Assembly (NCBI RefSeq): GCF_026151205.1
Contig: NC_087083.1
Coordinates: forward strand, 13,268,944 to 13,328,943
Source: Bolinopsis microptera
Taxonomy: Eukaryota; Ctenophora; Tentaculata; Lobata; Bolinopsidae
Length of the DNA: 60,000 nt
Direction of reading: 5' to 3'
Part shown: one piece after another, positions 56,942 through 60,000 of the stretch
Layout: every line of letters begins with the position of its first letter
Position numbering within the stretch: position 1 is the first letter of the stretch
The notes under the pieces: generated by a model
The model's database searches: none
Seen by the model: only the letters and a program-made list of their open reading frames with translations
Told to the model about the DNA's origin: nothing
Program-made: the position numbers and the translations under genes

Positions 56942-59094
56942 GTGCGTCGTCCTGTCTGGAGTCAGGTGAAGCCCCCGCATGGCTAGTGTCAGTTATCGCC
57001 CTCTCCGTAGGAGCAGCAATCGTGCTGTCTGTAAGTCTTTGGTATTTGTGGAAAAGTCGTCACAATATCTGTAAATGCGGGAGCAAGAGTGAGGAGGGGC
57101 GGGTAACAGAATGCCGCGCAGAGAAACGTGTATCTGTGGCAGCTGTCGGTAATAAGGCACGGAGAATGTCAAATGTGGACAGTGGGAACACTAACAGTAT
57201 TCTTGCGGGGCTGCAAGGAGGGGAGGATGATGTTGGGGGTGGTAGTATGGATGTTATCGAGGAGGATGAGGTGGTTGTTGATGAGGCGAGTGGTGGGCTG
57301 TGTGATGAGATTCCTGATTATGGGGTAAATACTGTAGTGTTGGAGTCTCTAACCGGGCGGGATGTTGAGGGTACTGGAGCTGGTCAGGTTGGAGTGGTTA
57401 ATTCTGATGAAGAAGATATGGGGTATGAGAGTCATGAAACATTAGAGGATCAGAATGATGGGGAGAATGATCATGGTGGTGTTATTGTCAATAAGGATGA
57501 TCAGGAGAATGCAGAAGAGAAGGAAACGGTGGAGGAGGAGCTTGAAAAGGAGGAGGAAGTGAAGGATGTGTCAGAGAAGGAGGAGGATGTGTCAGAGAAG
57601 GAGGAGGATGTTGAGAGTTATGAGGAAACACAGGAGAATGGAGAATCAAATGTAGAAACATTACCGTTAGATCAACAACAGCAAGATCATGATCATGTAA
57701 AAGAACCGGAAGAGATGGGATATGACTCGCAGCAGAACGATCAACAGAAGGAAAATGAAGTGGAATCGGTTGTCAAGGCAGCAGAAGAAAATGAGTTGGA
57801 ATCGGCTACCATGACAACTGAAGAAAACGAGTTGGAATCGGTTGCCAAGGCAGCAGAAGAAAACGAGTTGGAATCGGCTACCATGACAACGGAAGAAAAT
57901 GAGTTGGAATCGGTTACCAAGGCAGCAGAAGAAAATGAGTTGGAATCTGCTACCATGACAACAGAAGAAAATGAGTTGGAATCGGTTACTAAGGCAGCAG
58001 AAGAAAATAAGTTGGAATCGGCTACCATGACAACGGAAGAAAATGAGTTGGAATCGGTTACCAAGGCAGCAGAAGAAAATAAGTTGGAATCGGCTACCAT
58101 GACAACGGAAGAAAATGAGTTGGAATCGGTTACCAAGGCAGCAGAAGAAAATAAGTTGGAATCGGCTACCATGACAACTGAAGAAAACGAGTTGGAATCG
58201 GTTGCCAAGGCAGCAGAAGAAAACGAGTTGGAATCGGCTACCATGACAACGGAAGAAAATGAGTTGGAATCGGTTACCAAGGCAGCAGAAGAAAATGAGT
58301 TGGAATCTGCTACCATGACAACAGAAGAAAATGAGTTGGAATCGGTTACCAAGGCAGCAGAAGAAAATAAGTTGGAATCGGCTACCATGACAACGGAAGA
58401 AAATGAGTTGGAATCGGTTACCAAGGCAGCAGAAGAAAATAAGTTGGAATCGGCTACCATGACAACGGAAGAAAATGAGTTGGAATCGGTTACCAAGGCA
58501 GCAGAAGAAAATGAGTTGGAATCGGCTACCATGACAACGGAAGAAAATGAGTTGGAATCGGTTACCAAGGCAGCAGAAGAAAATGAGTTGGAATCTGCTA
58601 CCATGACAACAGAAGGAAACGAGTTGGGATCGGTTGGCAAGGCAGCAAAAGAAAATGAGTTGGAATCGGCAGCCATAACAACGGAAGAAAATGAGTCAGA
58701 ATCAATTTCTAAAGCAACGGAAGAGAATGCGTTGGAATCGGTAATTATAGAAACAGAAGAGAATGAATTAAAGTCGATAACCATAGAAAGAGGAAGAAAA
58801 GAGTCCAATTCGGAAGAGCGAGCTGTGTTAGCAGCACTAGCTGACTCCGTGAGAGGAACAGAAGACAGCAGTACTGAGGAGTGGGACTCGGACTCCGCGG
58901 AATCCCAGTCAGAGGAGAAATCGAAGTCCATCGAGGACTCTGATTCGGACGACAATACATTTGTGAGAGTTGGTAATAATAGTGATATTGCAACCGAAAA
59001 ATTAGAGTGTGATCTGGATAATGTTGAGGTACAATCACCGAACAACTTCACTGGTGATGAAAATGATGACATACCTATTGATTGGAATGATTGA
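56942..59094 (+). CDS. Alternative terminal exon of the BACE-like protease: TM segment plus long repetitive acidic tail
   Basis: An open frame starting at acceptor CTAACCAATCAG|GTGCG joins exon 12 (GAC GAA G|) in the same phase as the exon at 56,338 and encodes 717 aa. That would give an isoform of about 1,144 aa. It begins GASSCLESGEAPAW and so supplies the sixth BACE cysteine, then a TM segment (WLVSVIALSVGAAIVLSVSL), the stop-transfer residues WKSRHNICKCG, and a very acidic tail. About 12 tandem 24-residue repeats (AEENELESATMTTEENELES then VTKA) run from about 57,760 to 58,620, followed by Ser/Asp/Glu clusters. No in-frame ATG precedes the TM segment, which argues against a separate gene. 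The two exons would be alternative 3' ends. An intron with another upstream start for a second gene cannot be excluded. Confidence 0.7.
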
Positions 59095-59797
59095 CAAGAG
59101 TTTCCTTCTACATACGATACACACTTCACGCGATGTTTACATTTTATAGCATGTTAAATATCAGAAGTGCCTCAGAAGAGCTCACTGATAAAGTTCTAAT
59201 ATTATTTTATTTTTAGCTTCACTTTCGTTTCACCAGACTTAGAAGGTAGATGTACGCTTGAAGCTGCTTAGTATATCTAGTAAAACTGGGCAGTAAATAT
59301 ACGACTCTAAATTTGATTTCAATTTGGTTGCATGTGCAGTGTTTTTTTTTGCTATTTTTACGATTTGTTATTGTAAATTTCACTCCATTTTTAATTTGAG
59401 ATGATTGGGCTCAAAGGGGGTTTTTGAAGTTGCCCTATTTCAATTCTGAATTGCTGTATTATATGAAACATTCAAATCTCCATAAATTAGATTATCCAAA
59501 ATCGATCGTCTTATTTCGCTTTTGTCTCATGGCGAATTTAATTCTGTACTCGGTTGCGCGCTCACTAAATCGCTCGCCCTAAAAGTAAAATGAGAACGAA
59601 CCACTCTGACTGCTGATAAAAAGAGTTTTGATATCTATATAGACTTATCAAGTGGCCTTTTTTATGATCCAAGATAAATCGCTCGCCCTTTTTTATGATC
59701 CATTATCCAAGATGGCTTAATATCTGGTCTCTGAAAACCACAAATGTTGACTTGTCCGCGGGCGCGGATCGTTTTGAGTGAACTTTCAAGGCCACAC
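59095..59797. other. 3' flank of the protease gene; no gene seen
   Basis: AT-rich sequence after the stop of the long-tail exon. No canonical AATAAA nearby, only weak variants. The phrase aaatcgctcgccct occurs twice (59,569 and 59,677). Confidence 0.4.
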
Positions 59798-60000
59798 TTG
59801 TATCACGTGGTGACCCCCACTGTCGCTTCACTATGTAGAGTTTCGACGATACAGGTTACCTGAGGACCCCATGCTATTATGTCCTTTAACGCCGAATATA
59901 GATTTGGCGGAATGACAGGCTGAGCGCGGCCCAGTAACGATACAGGGGAGCCGCGCACTCGTGCGCGGCGTGTCATACAACGTATGACCAATGACAAGGC
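59798..60000. repeat. GC-rich dispersed repeat, second copy, interrupted by a MITE
   Basis: Matches 32,758-32,870 (tatcacgt...gacccccac, gacgatacagg, gccgcgcac...gtgcgcggc, tcatacaacgtatgac) but is split at CGATACAGG by an 82-bp insertion. It runs off the window end. Confidence 0.7.
59856..59937. mobile_element. 82-bp MITE with 9-bp target-site duplication
   Basis: Starts TTACCTGAGG and ends CGGCCCAGTAA. It equals one arm of the foldback element at 32,562-32,714. CGATACAGG is duplicated at 59,847-59,855 and 59,938-59,946, and the empty site is visible at about 32,803. Confidence 0.75.

Noticed and set aside
57741-59129. 462-codon open frame on the minus strand (Ser/Asp/Val-rich repeats)
   Set aside because: It is the antisense of the 24-codon repeats of the protease tail exon. 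The period is divisible by three, so an open antisense frame is expected. It has no splice or domain support.

Overview
The window is nuclear DNA of an animal. It is AT-rich and intron-rich, with GT-AG introns, many tandem repeats and several transposable elements. Conserved animal genes (a SEPT2-group septin, a BACE-type aspartyl protease, a MIA40/CHCHD4 exon and a GDPD1-type phosphodiesterase) can be assembled exon by exon in phase. I cannot name the phylum. The gene content and the range of mobile elements suggest a non-vertebrate, probably aquatic animal, but that is inference.

Layout. 1-5,870: three tandem copies (minus strand) of a two-exon gene for a small secretory-pathway single-pass membrane protein, each with a MITE-like element in its only intron and a CACGTG/TGACGTCA repeat just upstream of its ATG. 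A 5'-truncated LINE lies between copies A and B. 5,870-9,500: no gene seen, two MITEs. 9,516-10,987: four exons (plus strand) of a GDPD1-like gene. 12.5-13.9 kb and 16.6-20.3 kb: sequence dominated by homopolymer runs, which looks like uncorrected assembly. Exons expected in both blocks are missing. 14,716-20,514: first exon and probable last exon of CHCHD4/MIA40. 21,295-31,178: complete 11-exon septin (362 aa). 32.5-33.7 kb: foldback and GC-rich dispersed repeats. 34,191-38,133: an almost intact restriction-like-endonuclease LINE (minus) between perfect 81-bp direct repeats. 38,642-59,094: a complete BACE-like protease gene with 13 exons (505 aa), plus a second, alternative terminal exon carrying a different transmembrane segment and a tail of about 680 residues that is highly repetitive and acidic. 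Intron 12 of this gene holds a roughly 3-kb terminal-inverted-repeat transposon with an unrecognised ORF, itself split by a LINE. 59.8-60 kb: a GC-rich dispersed repeat interrupted by a small MITE.

Themes. (1) Intronic minisatellites here often abut splice sites, and their units look like splice signals (CTAAC/CTAAT branch points, AG|GTAC or AG|GTAAGT donors). In the septin gene a whole acceptor plus exon start is copied nine times. (2) A 20-bp unit combining an E-box and a CRE palindrome forms at least ten small arrays near promoters and splice sites. (3) Nested insertions can be resolved because target-site duplications and paralogous empty sites are in the same window.

All exon boundaries were derived by reading frames and splice phases by eye. 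No alignment or transcript data were available.
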